Shown piece by piece: positions 53,507 through 61,278 of a stretch of 64,000 nt of DNA (positions are counted from its first letter, which is position 1; each line of letters begins with the position of its first letter). The notes below the pieces were generated by a model. That model had not been told where the DNA came from, did not search any database, and worked only from the letters and a program-made list of their open reading frames with translations. The stretch covers positions 62,001-126,000 of the forward strand of contig JBBILI010000011.1 in assembly GCA_037445025.1 (NCBI GenBank). The letters run 5' to 3'. A program made the position numbers and the translations under genes. This stretch comes from CAIQQQ01 sp037445025. Its GTDB lineage: Bacteria > Pseudomonadota > Alphaproteobacteria > Acetobacterales > Acetobacteraceae.

Positions 53507-54287
53507 GGGCTGGCTCCGGCACGTTCTCGGCCAGCGTCACGCGCACGCCGGCGCGGCGCAGCCGGTCCTGCCAGGACAGCGGCAGGTCCGCGTCGGAAAT
53601 GACGTCGGTCACCGCGTCCATCGCGGCCACGCGGTGGGTGGCGGTGAGGTCGAACTTGCTGCTGTCGGCCAGCACGCAGCGGCGGGTGGCCCGGCGGAGC
53701 ATGCGGGCGTTGAGGCTGGCCTCGGCGGGGTCGAAGGTGGTCAGGGTGAAATCGGCCTGGATGGCGGTGGCGCCGAGATAGAGGAGATCGCACCACAGCG
53801 TGTCGATGGCGGCCTCGGCCAGCGGGCCCACGGCGGAATGATTCTGCGGGCGCAGCTGGCCACCGAGCAGGGTGACATGGATGTCCGCCACACCCAGCAG
53901 CAGCTGCGCCACCACCAGCGAGTTGGTGAACACCGACAGCGGCAGCGGTGCCATGCGGAGGTAGCGGGCGAATTGCAGCACGGTGGTGCCGGCATCGAGA
54001 AACACCGCCATGCGCGGCTGCAGCAGGCCATAGGCCGCCGCCCCAATCGCCCGCTTGGCGCCGATATTGTGCTGGGCGCGTGCCTCGAACGCGGTCTCCA
54101 CCGTCAGCCCGCCGGCCATGCGCGCCCCGCCATGGGTGCGCTCCACCACGCCGCGCTCCTCGAGCCGCTGCAGGTCCCGCCGCACGGTCGCGATCGACGC
54201 CTGCGTGACATCGGCCAGGTCCTGAATCGTGGCATGGCCGTTGGCATAGAGGTGCTGGCGGATCAGGGCCTCACGGTCGACATGCAT
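53499..54287 (-). CDS. DeoR-family transcriptional regulator
   Basis: 262 residues. The N-terminal winged helix-turn-helix has the DeoR signature around residues 20-50 (DLADVTQASIATVRRDLQRL, then ERTHGGA). The C-terminal DeoRC sensor domain has VFLDAGTTVLQFARYL and ADSSKFDL, which bind phosphorylated sugars. Start ATG 54287 is fixed by frame; an overlapping ATG at 54283 is out of frame. It is the first gene of the minus-strand amino-sugar run and is divergent from the deacetylase, the classical layout of a local repressor (compare AgaR/NagR-type control). Confidence 0.9.
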   Translation of the reverse strand: MHVDREALIRQHLYANGHATIQDLADVTQASIATVRRDLQRLEERGVVERTHGGARMAGGLTVETAFEARAQHNIGAKRAIGAAAYGLLQPRMAVFLDAGTTVLQFARYLRMAPLPLSVFTNSLVVAQLLLGVADIHVTLLGGQLRPQNHSAVGPLAEAAIDTLWCDLLYLGATAIQADFTLTTFDPAEASLNARMLRRATRRCVLADSSKFDLTATHRVAAMDAVTDVISDADLPLSWQDRLRRAGVRVTLAENVPEPAHV

Positions 54288-54368
54288 GCTTGCGATGCGC
54301 TCCTGGTGTGGTCTGCACGCATGAAAGAAGGTTAAGGCTTCACAGTCAATCAGGTTTGTGAGCGAATA

Positions 54369-54384
54369 TGCGCGATTTCGCGCA
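54369..54384. promoter_or_regulatory. Candidate operator palindrome between the DeoR regulator and nagA-like gene
   Basis: TGCGCG-ATTT-CGCGCA is a perfect 6-bp inverted repeat about 15 nt before the deacetylase start, in a 112-bp divergent gap. One GAAAG (reverse of the AgaR-type CTTTC box) also occurs at 54323-54327. Either could be the regulator's site. Confidence 0.35.
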
Positions 54385-54399
54385 GGGAACAGAGCGGTG

Positions 54400-55503
54400 A
54401 TGGAACTCTCAGGGCAGATCGTCACACCGGCCGGCATCGTGGCGGGAACGCTGGCCTTCACCGACGTGATCGGCGCGGTCACCGCCGGGCCGGCGCCGGC
54501 GGACTGCTTCATCCTGCCCGGCTTCATCGACCCGCATGTCCATGGCGGCGACGGCGGCGACACGATGGACGGCGCGGAGGGCATCGCGAAGCTGGCGCGC
54601 TTTCATCTGCGCCACGGCACCACCACGCTGCTGCCGACCACCATCACCCGCCCCTGGGCCGAGGTGATGGCGGCGCTGGACGCCATCCGAACCGCGCGCG
54701 CCACCGGAATCGTCGGCGGCGCGCGCATCCATGGCGCGCATCTCGAAGGCCCGTTCATCAACCCGCACCGGCTGGGCGCGCAGCCGCCGTTTGCCATCGA
54801 ACCCGCGCCCGCCCTGGTCGAGGCGGCGCTGGCGCCGGACGTGGTGCGGGTGGTGACGCTGGCCTGCGAGATGCCCGGTGCGGATGACGCCATCGAACGT
54901 TTCGCCCGCGCCGGCGTGCGGGTCAGTCTCGGCCACTCCGCGGCGGATTTCCCCACCGCCACAGCTGCGCTGAACCTTGTGCGCGCCTGCGGCTGCATCG
55001 CCTGCGGCACGCATCTGTTCAACGCCATGGGCGGCATCGAGGGACGCAGGCCCGGCCTCGCCGCCGCCCTGCTGGCCAGCCCGCATGCCTACAGCGAAAT
55101 GATCCTGGATCTGCATCACGTGGCCCCCGGGGCGCTGCACCTGGCCCTGGCCGCCATCGGCCCGCGCCTGCTGCTGATCACCGATGCCATGCGCGCCACC
55201 GGCCAGGGCGACGGCGAGAGCGAGCTCGGCGGCCAGAAGGTGATCATCGCCGAGGGAGCGGCCCGGCTGGAAGGCGGCTCGCTCGCCGGCAGCGTGCTGA
55301 CGCTGGATGTGGCGCTGCGCAACGCCGTGGCCTGCGGCGTGTCGCTGGAGGCGGCGTCACAACTCGTCTCGACCTCCGCCGCCGCCTATCTCGGCCTCGC
55401 GGATCGCGGCGCCATCACCCCCGGCCGGCTGGCGGATTTCGTGGTGCTCGACGGCGCGCTGACCGTGCAGGAAGTGTGGCTGGGGGGACAGCGCCATGTC
55501 TGA
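54400..55503 (+). CDS. nagA: N-acetylglucosamine/galactosamine-6-phosphate deacetylase
   Basis: 367 residues from ATG 54400; an in-frame GTG at 54358 would add 14 residues that lack family similarity. Metal and active-site motifs are DPHVHGGDGG, HLEGPFINP, LGHSAA, THLFNAMGG, the substrate-binding LHHVAP, and the catalytic Asp in ITDAMRATG. The segment after EGPF reads GAQ where many family members have GAH. It removes acetate from GlcNAc-6-P or GalNAc-6-P in the cytoplasm. It overlaps the following KbaZ-like gene by 8 nt and is divergent from the DeoR regulator. Confidence 0.92.
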   Translation: MELSGQIVTPAGIVAGTLAFTDVIGAVTAGPAPADCFILPGFIDPHVHGGDGGDTMDGAEGIAKLARFHLRHGTTTLLPTTITRPWAEVMAALDAIRTARATGIVGGARIHGAHLEGPFINPHRLGAQPPFAIEPAPALVEAALAPDVVRVVTLACEMPGADDAIERFARAGVRVSLGHSAADFPTATAALNLVRACGCIACGTHLFNAMGGIEGRRPGLAAALLASPHAYSEMILDLHHVAPGALHLALAAIGPRLLLITDAMRATGQGDGESELGGQKVIIAEGAARLEGGSLAGSVLTLDVALRNAVACGVSLEAASQLVSTSAAAYLGLADRGAITPGRLADFVVLDGALTVQEVWLGGQRHV

Positions 55504-56764
55504 CATGCTCTTGAACCTGGCCGCGTCGCGCGCCGCGGGCGGCACGCCCTGCATCGCCTCGGTGTGCTCGGCCCACCCGATCGTGCTCGAGGCGGCGCTG
55601 CGCCACGGCGTGGCACACAGCGCCTTGGTGCTGATCGAGGCGACCTGCAACCAGGTCAACCAGGACGGCGGCTACACCGGCCTCACCCCCGCGACGTTCC
55701 GCGCCCAGGTGCAGTCCCTGGCCGCACGCTGCGGCCTGCCGCCCGCGCAGCTGCTGCTCGGCGGCGACCATCTCGGCCCCAACTCCTGGACGAAACTGCC
55801 CGCCGAAGCCGCCATGGCCAAGGCCGAGACGATGGTCGCCGCCTATGTCGCGGCCGGGTTCACCAAGCTGCACCTGGACACCAGCATGCCGTGCGCGGAC
55901 GACCCCGCGTCCCTGCCGGAGACCGTGATCGCCGCCCGCGCCGCCCGCCTCGCCGCCATCGCCGAGCACACCGCCCGGGCGGCACAGCTGCCCCCGCCCT
56001 GCTACGTCATCGGCACCGAAGTGCCGCCCCCCGGCGGCGCCCGCGAACGCATCGACACGCTGGAACCCACCGACCCCGCCCGCGCCGCCCAGACCATCGC
56101 AGCCCATCGCGCCGCCTTCGCCGCCGCCGGACTGCCCGACCTCATGGCCCGCGTCATCGCCCTGGTAGTGCAGCCCGGCGTGGAATTCGGCACCGACAAC
56201 GTGGTGCCCTACAACCAGGCCGCCAGCCGCGCCCTGGTCCGCCTGCTCGACAGCCAGCCCGGACTGGTGTTCGAGGCGCACTCCACCGACTATCAGACGC
56301 CTTCCGCCCTCGCCGCCCTGGCCCAGGATGGCTTCGCCATCCTCAAGGTCGGCCCCGGCCTGACCTTCGCCCTGCGCGAGGCACTCTACCGGCTGGACGC
56401 GCTGGAGGCGGCGCTCACGCCCGATCGTGCAACGCCGTCGCTGCCCGAGGTGATGGAGCAAGCGATGCTGGCCAGCCCGGGCCACTGGCAGGGCCATTAC
56501 CACGGCGATGCCAGCCATCAGCGCCTGCAGCGCCATTACAGCTACAGCGACCGCATCCGCTATTACTGGCCCGATCCCAGAGTGCAGGCGGCGGTGACGT
56601 CGCTGCTGGCACGCCTCGGTCAGGCCGCACTGCCGGAGACGCTGATCAGCCAGTTCCTGCCGATGGCGCTGGATCGCGTTCGTAGCGGGGCACTTGCGGC
56701 TGAGCCGCAGGCGCTGCTTCTGGCGGCGGTTGCGGATGTGCTGGCGGGGTATCCGATGGAGTAA
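55496..56764 (+). CDS. KbaZ/GatZ/AgaZ-family protein (tagatose pathway)
   Basis: 422 residues, TIM-barrel family of the so-called non-catalytic subunits of D-tagatose-1,6-bisphosphate aldolase. Typical segments are LIEATCNQVNQDGGYTGL, LLLGGDHLGPN, GFTKLHLDTSMPC and VFEAHSTDYQT. Related proteins in GalNAc loci have been assigned to the tagatose-6-phosphate step. No catalytic aldolase (KbaY/GatY) or PfkB-type kinase is present in the window. Its presence shifts the likely substrate of the locus from GlcNAc to GalNAc. Its stop codon overlaps the first base of a palindromic element. Confidence 0.9.
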   Translation: MSDMLLNLAASRAAGGTPCIASVCSAHPIVLEAALRHGVAHSALVLIEATCNQVNQDGGYTGLTPATFRAQVQSLAARCGLPPAQLLLGGDHLGPNSWTKLPAEAAMAKAETMVAAYVAAGFTKLHLDTSMPCADDPASLPETVIAARAARLAAIAEHTARAAQLPPPCYVIGTEVPPPGGARERIDTLEPTDPARAAQTIAAHRAAFAAAGLPDLMARVIALVVQPGVEFGTDNVVPYNQAASRALVRLLDSQPGLVFEAHSTDYQTPSALAALAQDGFAILKVGPGLTFALREALYRLDALEAALTPDRATPSLPEVMEQAMLASPGHWQGHYHGDASHQRLQRHYSYSDRIRYYWPDPRVQAAVTSLLARLGQAALPETLISQFLPMALDRVRSGALAAEPQALLLAAVADVLAGYPME

Positions 56765-56845
56765 TACCAACGGCCGTGATCGATGACTCTTCCATCGATC
56801 ACGGCCGTTGGTATCGCGCGCCGGGTTGGCCGGCGGCGGCGCGCC
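56764..56845. mobile_element. 82-bp palindromic element, copy 2
   Basis: The first hairpin (56764-56814) is a perfect 22-bp stem with the loop ACTCTTC. The second, GC-rich hairpin ends at 56845. It matches copy 1 at 12337-12418 except at three positions, and here the stem is fully paired. It abuts the KbaZ-like stop codon and could also act as a transcription end. Confidence 0.82.
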
Positions 56846-56854
56846 AAACCAGGA

Positions 56855-56893
56855 CTTATACCAACGGTCATTCTTCATGAACGTTGGTATAAG
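56855..56893. repeat. 39-bp relative of the palindromic element
   Basis: A 12-bp perfect terminal stem (CTTATACCAACG with CGTTGGTATAAG), a further 4-bp inner stem TCAT/ATGA and the loop TCTTC. It shares the ATACCAACG ends and the CTTC-type loop with the 82-bp elements, 9 bp after copy 2. Confidence 0.75.
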
Positions 56894-56904
56894 ACAAGAA
56901 AGGA

Positions 56905-57009
56905 CTTCTTTTCTGAAGAAAAGAAGCAAAAGACTTTTTGTTCGTTTGAGCGGACTTCTCTCCGGAGAAGGGCGTCAGACGGTTGAAAAAGTATTCAAAA
57001 AGCAACCGC
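56905..57009. repeat. Bipartite AT-rich hairpin repeat, diverged module B
   Basis: Module A (56905-56926) is identical to the other copies. The middle section (GAGCGGACTTCTCTCCGGAG) matches the 12600 copy closely. Module B is altered to a GGTTG/CAACC stem around an A-rich loop. It lies between the KbaZ-like gene and the convergent trehalose-phosphatase gene, whose stop codon (56995-56997) falls inside it. Confidence 0.8.
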
Positions 57010-57699
57010 TTGCAGCCACGCCCGCACGCCCGCCGGATCACCGAACGCCTCCTGCACCCGCAGACCCAGCCCGCCGAACCGCCGCGCCACACGCATCCCG
57101 TCCTCGTCCGTCACGTCATCGCCGATGAACACCGGCACCCGCCCGGCGAACGGCGCCCGCCGCATCAGCGCCGTCACCGCACCCCCCTTGTCGATGCCAA
57201 CCGGCTTCACCTCCCACGCCATGTGCGACGCCGAAAGCCGGTGATGCGGCCAGTCCCGCAGCCCCTCGTGCAGGAACGCCTCGAACACCGGCCCCGCCTC
57301 CGGCACACGGCGGAAATGCAGCACATAGCCGCGCGACTTGCGCTCCAGAATCGCCCCGGGATAGCGCGCCACCAGCGCCGCCGCCGCATCGAGCAACGCC
57401 TCCGGCACCGCCGCGCTGGCCACGCGCTCGATCGCGGCCTCCGGCGCGAAACGGATCGTACCGCCATGCTCGCCGGCGACAGCCGTCGCCACGTCCGGCA
57501 GCAACGCATCCACCTGCGCAATCGGCCGGCCGGTGACAATCGCCAGCGCGCCATCGAGCCGGTCACGCACCGTGGCCAGCACACGCGGCAGATCCGCCGG
57601 CACCACCACCTCATCCGGCGTCGGCGCCAGATCGATCAAGGTGCCGTCAAGGTCCAGAAACAGCGCCGCACGCGCCGGCAGAACGATCACGCGTGGCAT
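56995..57699 (-). CDS. otsB: Trehalose-6-phosphate phosphatase
   Basis: 234 residues, HAD superfamily. Motif I is LFLDLDGTL with nucleophile Asp 16 and acid/base Asp 18; motif II is IVTGRP; motif III Lys lies in VKPVGIDKG; motif IV is FIGDDVTDEDG. The length is slightly below the usual 240-266. It dephosphorylates trehalose-6-P to trehalose. No trehalose-phosphate synthase (OtsA) is in the window. The C-terminal residues are encoded inside the hairpin repeat. It overlaps the DUF2155 gene by 13 nt. Confidence 0.92.
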   Translation of the reverse strand: MPRVIVLPARAALFLDLDGTLIDLAPTPDEVVVPADLPRVLATVRDRLDGALAIVTGRPIAQVDALLPDVATAVAGEHGGTIRFAPEAAIERVASAAVPEALLDAAAALVARYPGAILERKSRGYVLHFRRVPEAGPVFEAFLHEGLRDWPHHRLSASHMAWEVKPVGIDKGGAVTALMRRAPFAGRVPVFIGDDVTDEDGMRVARRFGGLGLRVQEAFGDPAGVRAWLQAVAF

Positions 57700-58097
57700 C
57701 CCGCCAGGCGGATGTCATAGACCGGATGCTGCAGCATCGACAGCGCCGGCTCCGCCAGCAGCATCCAGCCATGAAAGTCACGCTCGGGGTCGCGGCTGTC
57801 GGTGATGTCGAGAAACACGGCCTGGTCCCCCGGCTGGTCCGGTCCGCGCACGAGGCAGGCCCGCACCGCGATGGAAAGCGTGCCGAAGCTCAGCGTCTGC
57901 CCGACCCGGCCGGACAGCGGCGTCACCCGCGCGGTGATCTTGTCGAGTGCGATAAGGTCGACGGCCGGGCGCGGCAGCCAGGTTTCGGGCGCCGGCACCG
58001 GGGGCGCCGGGACGGCGGGCGCGGCAGAAGGTGGCTGCGATGTCTGCGCCTGGGCCGGCGTCGTCAGCAGCAGCATGGCCAGGGCGAGCCACCTCAT
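57687..58097 (-). CDS. DUF2155-domain protein, exported
   Basis: 136 residues with a signal peptide (LALAMLLLTTPAQAQ), a Pro/Ala-rich linker and a DUF2155 domain from about residue 45 (IALDKITARVTPLSG; VFLDITDSRDPERDFHGWML). The function of the family is unknown. In alphaproteobacteria it is commonly found near the NDUFA12-like and MlaD-like genes, as here. Two Cys residues in the domain (ACLVRG and the C-terminal AGCHA) could form a disulfide. Confidence 0.88.
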   Translation of the reverse strand: MRWLALAMLLLTTPAQAQTSQPPSAAPAVPAPPVPAPETWLPRPAVDLIALDKITARVTPLSGRVGQTLSFGTLSIAVRACLVRGPDQPGDQAVFLDITDSRDPERDFHGWMLLAEPALSMLQHPVYDIRLAGCHA

Positions 58098-58303
58098 GGC
58101 GCGGATGTCAGCGGTGACTCCAGCCGCGCCACCAGATCGGCCAGAATCCGGCGCATCGCTTCCGCGTCCACCCCCATCAGCACCGCATCCTCGAACGCGT
58201 CCTGCATCACCTGCGCCAGGTCGGCGTGGTTCTCCTCGAGCACACGCAGCTTCTCGCGGCAGGACACCGGCGCACCGTCAGGCTGCGGCCAGATCAGGCT
58301 CAT
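58094..58303 (-). CDS. Small protein of unknown function
   Basis: 69 residues; I do not recognise it. It is predicted mostly helical and acidic (CREKLRVLEENHADLAQV; ADLVARLESPL), without signal peptide or transmembrane helix. It is accepted as a gene because it overlaps both neighbours by ATGA and sits inside a tightly packed operon with no alternative frame. Confidence 0.7.
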   Translation of the reverse strand: MSLIWPQPDGAPVSCREKLRVLEENHADLAQVMQDAFEDAVLMGVDAEAMRRILADLVARLESPLTSAP

Positions 58304-58794
58304 TTCGGCGCCTGGTTTTCCTTGAGGGATTTCTGCACGTTGCTCGACAGATCGCCCACCGAGAAGATGAACTTGCCGAGCAGCTGCTCCAGGCTCACCG
58401 CCGACTGGGTGATGGTGATCCGCCCGCCGCTCGGCAGCATCTTGTCCGCACCGCCCGGCACCAGCGCCAGAACCTTGCCGCCCAGCAGCCCATCGGAGTC
58501 GATCTCTGCCGAGCTGTCGGTCGGCAGCTTGATGTCGTCCTGCACCGTGAAGTCGATCTGCGCCTGGTAGGTCCTGGGGTCGATCCGGGTGGAGGTGATG
58601 CGCCCGATCTTCACCCCGGCCAGCTGCACGTCCGACCCGGGGCTGAGCCCGTCGATGCGCTCGAAATTGGCGGTCAGCGTATAGCCGGAGGTCGCGGTGC
58701 GACCGGTGTTGACGACGGCATAGCTGAGGAAACCGGCGGCCACCGCAAGCACCACGGCACCGGCGATCAGTTCGGAGGCGTTGCGCTGTGCCAT
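58300..58794 (-). CDS. mlaD: MlaD-like MCE-domain lipid-transport protein
   Basis: 164 residues. A single N-terminal membrane anchor (about 9-30: LIAGAVVLAVAAGFLSYAVV) is followed by an MCE domain (about 36-115; GLSPGSDVQLAGVKIGRI is its core) and a short helical tail. It should be the periplasmic hexamer-forming component of the phospholipid transport system that maintains outer-membrane asymmetry. The partner ATPase and permease (MlaF, MlaE) are not in the window. It lies 7 bp after the NDUFA12-like gene. Confidence 0.9.
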   Translation of the reverse strand: MAQRNASELIAGAVVLAVAAGFLSYAVVNTGRTATSGYTLTANFERIDGLSPGSDVQLAGVKIGRITSTRIDPRTYQAQIDFTVQDDIKLPTDSSAEIDSDGLLGGKVLALVPGGADKMLPSGGRITITQSAVSLEQLLGKFIFSVGDLSSNVQKSLKENQAPK

Positions 58795-58801
58795 GCCGGA
58801 T

Positions 58802-59155
58802 TCAGCTGCCCGGGGTCCACGCCTCGTAGTCGCCGGTGGCGGGCGCGCGCGCGCCGCCGCGATAGTCGTGGCCCGGCGGGCGGTAGCTCGCCTCCGTGCC
58901 GGTGGCGTTGGGCAGATGCGGCTTCTGCCACGGCTTGCGCCCGGCCTCCGGCAGCGGCGCGTCCACGGTGTAATGCAGCCACATATGCCACTCCGGCGGC
59001 ACCTTCGAGGCGTCGGCCACGCCGTTGTAGATCACCCAGCGCCGCGCGCGCCCCACCGGCCGCGGCTTGCGCTCGATGAAGTAGCGGTTGCCGGCCGGAT
59101 CGGTGCCGATCTGCGAGCCGTTGAACCAGGTGAACAGGCGGGTCGAGATGTCCAT
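58802..59155 (-). CDS. NDUFA12-family complex I accessory protein
   Basis: 117 residues of the NDUFA12/B17.2 family, accessory subunit or assembly factor of NADH:quinone oxidoreductase in alphaproteobacteria and mitochondria. Conserved segments are GSQIGTDPAGNRYF, RRWVIYNG and SKVPPEWHMWLHYT, ending with a Pro/Gly-rich tail. Start ATG 59155 is set by the family N-terminus; AGAGGA lies directly against it, closer than usual. It heads the minus-strand housekeeping operon and is divergent from the TSCPD-domain gene. Confidence 0.93.
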   Translation of the reverse strand: MDISTRLFTWFNGSQIGTDPAGNRYFIERKPRPVGRARRWVIYNGVADASKVPPEWHMWLHYTVDAPLPEAGRKPWQKPHLPNATGTEASYRPPGHDYRGGARAPATGDYEAWTPGS

Positions 59156-59214
59156 TCCTCTGATATAGGACAGAGCGGCGAGGTGGTCCACCTTCCGCAG
59201 CCCTGCCCGGTTAC

Positions 59215-59262
59215 CCACAGGATTTTGTGGTGCGAGCTGGACTGACCCACAAAATACCCTTC
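59215..59262 (+). promoter_or_regulatory. Pair of NrdR-box-like sites
   Basis: Box 1 (59215-59230, CCACAGGATTTTGTGG) matches the NrdR consensus ACACWATATATWGTGT at 11 of 16 positions. Box 2 (59247-59262) matches at 9, with a strong left half CCACAAAATA. The boxes start 32 bp apart, about three helical turns, the usual spacing for NrdR. They lie upstream of a gene with a ribonucleotide-reductase-related domain. The two inner arms also form the inverted repeat ATTTTGTGG/CCACAAAAT. Confidence 0.55.
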
Positions 59263-59296
59263 CCGAGTCGCACCCCCTCGCCCTAGTCTGCCCGGC

Positions 59297-60778
59297 ATGG
59301 CGAACCAATCCCCCAAGCTCCGTGCCTGGCACGGTCTGCGCACCCGCAAGGCGCAGGCTGCCCCCGATCCCGACAGCGCGCCCCGCCCGGTGGTGCTGCC
59401 GGCGGTGTGGGACGACCGCGCCGCCCAGGCGCTGGCGGCGCTGGCCCCCGGCGAAGGCCGCGCCGTGCTGCAGGACGTGGCCCAGGCCTGGATCGGCCCG
59501 ATCGCCGCGCGCGCCAGCCGCGCCGGCATCGAGCGCCCGCTCGACCAGGAGCTGCACGCGCTGCTGGTCACCCGCCGCGGCACCGCCGAGGACCGGATCT
59601 GGCGCGGCGGCGGCTTCCAGACTCCCGGCTTCGTGCTGAACCTGCCGGCCTTCCACGACCCCGAGCGCGGCTTCGACGCCGAGGCCTTCGCGCAAGCCGT
59701 CGAGACCGCGACGACGGCGATGGCGCTGCTCTCCCCCTCCGCCGCCACGCTGCGTGTCTCGATCGCCGATCTCGCCGGCCTGCTCGCCGAGCTCGGCCTC
59801 GATTATGACAGCGACGCCGCCAGGGCGTTTGCCGCCAACCTCGCCGTTACCCTGCGCGCCCATGCCGACGCCGCGTCCGCCCAGCTCGCCGAGCGCTTCG
59901 GCGCCAACGCCGAGGCGGCGGCACTTCCCGCCCCGCCGCCCTCGCCGCTGCTGCACCCAAGCCGGCCGGTGCCGGCCGGCGTGCCCTTGCGCCACAGCGC
60001 CACCACCGCCGTGCTGCCGCCCGACCACGCCAGCGCGCTGCTCGGCGTCGAGACCGGCGGCATCGCGCCCGCCTTCTCCCCGCTCGACGATGCCGGACGG
60101 CTCACCGCCACCGCCCGCGCCACGTTGGCCGGGCGCGGCATGACCACCGAACAGGCGCTGGCCGCCACCCTCGCCGGCCAGTCCCCCTTCGCCCTGCCTG
60201 GCTCCGCCGCCCACGCCGCGATGCATGACGCGATGACGCCGTACCTCCACGCCATGCCCATCCGCCCTGTCCAGCAGACAAGCACCGCCCCGCAGCGGCG
60301 CGACCTGCCGGCACGGCGCCGCGGCTACACCCAGAAGGCGGCGATCGGCGGCCACAAGCTGTTCCTGCGCACCGGCGAATACGCCGACGGCCGGCTGGGC
60401 GAGATCTTCATCGCCCTGCACAAGGAAGGTGCTGCCTTCCGCGGCCTGATGGACAATTTTGCTGTGGCCGTCAGCCTCGGCCTGCAGCACGGCGTGAAGC
60501 TCGAAGAATTCGTCGAGGCCTTCACCTTCACCCGCTTCGGCCCGGCCGGCGCCGTCGAGGGCGATCCCGGGGTCAGCCACGCCACCTCAATGCTCGACTA
60601 TGTCTTCCGCACCCTCTCCCTCACCTACCTCAACCGCGAGGTGGCGCCGGCCGAGGACGAGGCGTCCGACACGCTGGGACATGGCGAGGCCGATCGTGCC
60701 CCCTTGCTTCCGCTCGACCTGCCCAGCGAAGATGCCGGCCGCACGCGTCGGCGCGCGCTGCGCCTGGTCTCGAAATAG
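59297..60778 (+). CDS. Stand-alone TSCPD-domain protein (ribonucleotide-reductase-related)
   Basis: 493 residues. The C-terminal part (about 338-450) is the TSCPD domain otherwise found at the end of vitamin B12-dependent ribonucleotide reductase: RRGYTQKAAIGGHKLFLRTG, GRLGEIFIALHKEGAAFR, FAVAVSLGLQHGV and EAFTFTRFGPAG. The typical Cys residues of the reductase tail are not seen. The N-terminal 330 residues are not recognised; they are Ala-rich and partly low in complexity, with an RIWRGGGFQTPGF segment. The catalytic barrel of a reductase is absent. The position of NrdR-like boxes upstream supports a role linked to deoxyribonucleotide synthesis. It is followed after 9 bp by the RidA-like gene. 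Confidence 0.85.
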   Translation: MANQSPKLRAWHGLRTRKAQAAPDPDSAPRPVVLPAVWDDRAAQALAALAPGEGRAVLQDVAQAWIGPIAARASRAGIERPLDQELHALLVTRRGTAEDRIWRGGGFQTPGFVLNLPAFHDPERGFDAEAFAQAVETATTAMALLSPSAATLRVSIADLAGLLAELGLDYDSDAARAFAANLAVTLRAHADAASAQLAERFGANAEAAALPAPPPSPLLHPSRPVPAGVPLRHSATTAVLPPDHASALLGVETGGIAPAFSPLDDAGRLTATARATLAGRGMTTEQALAATLAGQSPFALPGSAAHAAMHDAMTPYLHAMPIRPVQQTSTAPQRRDLPARRRGYTQKAAIGGHKLFLRTGEYADGRLGEIFIALHKEGAAFRGLMDNFAVAVSLGLQHGVKLEEFVEAFTFTRFGPAGAVEGDPGVSHATSMLDYVFRTLSLTYLNREVAPAEDEASDTLGHGEADRAPLLPLDLPSEDAGRTRRRALRLVSK

Positions 60779-60787
60779 GGGTTCCGC

Positions 60788-61252
60788 ATGATCCGCATTG
60801 AAACACGCCTGCGCGAACTCGGCATCACCCTGCCAACCCCGATGGCGCCGGTGGCCAACTACGTGCCCTTCGTCATCACCGGCGACCTTGTGGTGATCTC
60901 CGGCCAGATCCCGGCGCGCGACGGCAAGGTCGCTTACACCGGCAAGCTCGGCGCCGATGTTTCCGTCGAGATCGGCACCCAGGCCGCCCAGCTCTGCTTC
61001 ATCAACGTTCTGGCCCAGCTGAAGCTCGCCTGCGGCGGCGATCTCGACCGGGTGCGCCAGGTGGTCCGCCTCGGCGGCTTCATCGCCGCCCTGCCGGAGT
61101 TCACCCAGCACGCCCAGGTGATGAACGGCGCCTCCGACATGGCGGTGGCCGTGTTCGACGAGGCCGGCCGTCACGCCCGCTCCACCATCGGCGTGCCCTC
61201 GCTGCCGCTGGACGCCGCGGTCGAGGTGGAAGGCATGTTCCGGATTGTCTGA
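60788..61252 (+). CDS. RidA (YjgF/YER057c/UK114) family protein
   Basis: 154 residues, longer than canonical RidA and of the subgroup with the motif YVPFVITGDLVVISGQIPAR near residue 25. The active-site Arg of classical RidA would lie near the QVVRLGGFI segment. The C-terminal ARSTIGVPSLPLDAAVEVE is a family hallmark. It would hydrolyse reactive enamine/imine intermediates or have a related role. It follows the TSCPD gene closely and precedes an acyltransferase-like gene by 26 bp. Confidence 0.88.
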   Translation: MIRIETRLRELGITLPTPMAPVANYVPFVITGDLVVISGQIPARDGKVAYTGKLGADVSVEIGTQAAQLCFINVLAQLKLACGGDLDRVRQVVRLGGFIAALPEFTQHAQVMNGASDMAVAVFDEAGRHARSTIGVPSLPLDAAVEVEGMFRIV

Positions 61253-61278
61253 CCGCCCCGCGCACCCATCTGCGGATC

